Source: Meloidogyne chitwoodi (lineage: Eukaryota; Nematoda; Chromadorea; Rhabditida; Meloidogynidae). From it: a stretch of 64,000 nucleotides of DNA. The first letter of the stretch is position 1; each line of letters opens with the position of its first letter. Below the pieces are notes generated by a model, which ran no database searches, had not been told where the DNA came from, and saw only the letters and a program-made list of their open reading frames with translations. The position numbers were made by a program, and so were the translations under genes. The DNA lies in NCBI GenBank assembly GCA_015183035.1, contig JACZZP010000003.1:1302001-1366000 (forward strand), written 5' to 3'. Positions 63,614 through 64,000 of this stretch are shown here, one piece after another.

Positions 63614-64000
63614 CATACATTTTAAAAATTTATTTACCTATCTTTACTATTTTCTTTAATATACTATTTTTATTTATTTAAATATGCAATTACTTCCTGG
63701 TTTCTGAAAAATGAATTTGTAAATTAAACTTCCTTTGTGTCTAACAATGAGCTATTATGTATTTAAAAACTAGCACTTTTATAGATCGCGATTCTAGGAA
63801 GAGGTAATTAGTAAATTAAAAACCTTATTACGCATATTGTTAACTCTTCTCTGCCCATGTTATCTCGGACAAAAAATTGTAAAACCTGAAATCGTAAAAA
63901 GGCCAAATCTTAATTATTATAGTAATATATTTTAATCAAGAATATTGGTAAAAATACAATTAAAATGCAAATTTCAGCTATAATTTTTAATAGTTACGCT
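63614..64000. other. 3' flank of CASC3 to window end
   Basis: The 3' UTR and downstream spacer. No coding frame, repeat or RNA gene is visible. Confidence 0.5.

Overview
The window is nuclear DNA from a very AT-rich nematode, most likely a tylenchid such as a root-knot nematode. The reasons are many introns of about 35-60 nt, Asn/Lys/Ile-rich codon use driven by A+T, and protein homologies that are metazoan and often closest in pattern to Caenorhabditis families. The genus is inferred from general character, not from a marker gene.

Layout. 1-1087: a Merlin-type DNA transposon remnant next to a 440-bp hAT-type miniature element with a perfect 8-bp target duplication. 1106-2161: an unrecognised acidic protein (-). 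2162-6907: AT-rich, with one pre-miRNA-like hairpin. 6908-16941: a large multi-repeat transmembrane cadherin. 18067-18707: a small secreted precursor with an allatostatin-C-like disulphide peptide. 18871-21162: cytochrome b5 and a Snail/Scratch-type zinc finger protein (both -). 21163-28319: a 7-kb gene-poor stretch with a Tc1/mariner-like miniature element. 28320-31804: a mucin-like SEA-domain membrane protein. 32429-34875: an I-BAR (MTSS/MIM-like) protein (-). 35777-37362: TFG, with tandemly duplicated exons. 38284-40328: hnRNP A1 type hrpa-1 (-). 40329-44134: repeat-rich. 44135-44944: arl-1 (-). 45191-46357: a decayed hAT transposon. 46514-51902: POLR3F, TCF25 and IBA57 (all -). 52111-59876: an inverted duplication, described below. 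60199-63613: the exon-junction-complex protein CASC3/Barentsz, again with repeated frame-neutral exons.

The most striking structure is a 756-bp inverted repeat (52556-53311 and 59121-59876). I found no mismatch in the parts I compared. Each arm carries a complete copy of a small Ser/Lys-rich gene. Between the arms lie a divergent pair: an SLC17-like transporter (-) and an M13 (neprilysin-like) metallopeptidase (+). The outer end of the left arm stops inside the target duplication of a 441-bp miniature transposon, and the inner end of the right arm lies about 30 bp from a 5S-rRNA-like fragment.

Most other genes are housekeeping genes for RNA or secretory functions (hrpa-1, CASC3, POLR3F, TCF25, TFG, ARL1) and do not form one pathway. 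The novelty lies in the mobile elements, the inverted duplication, the neuropeptide-like precursor and the exon-module duplications. CDS coordinates are whole-gene spans including introns. Exon joins were read by eye from GT/AG signals and protein continuity.
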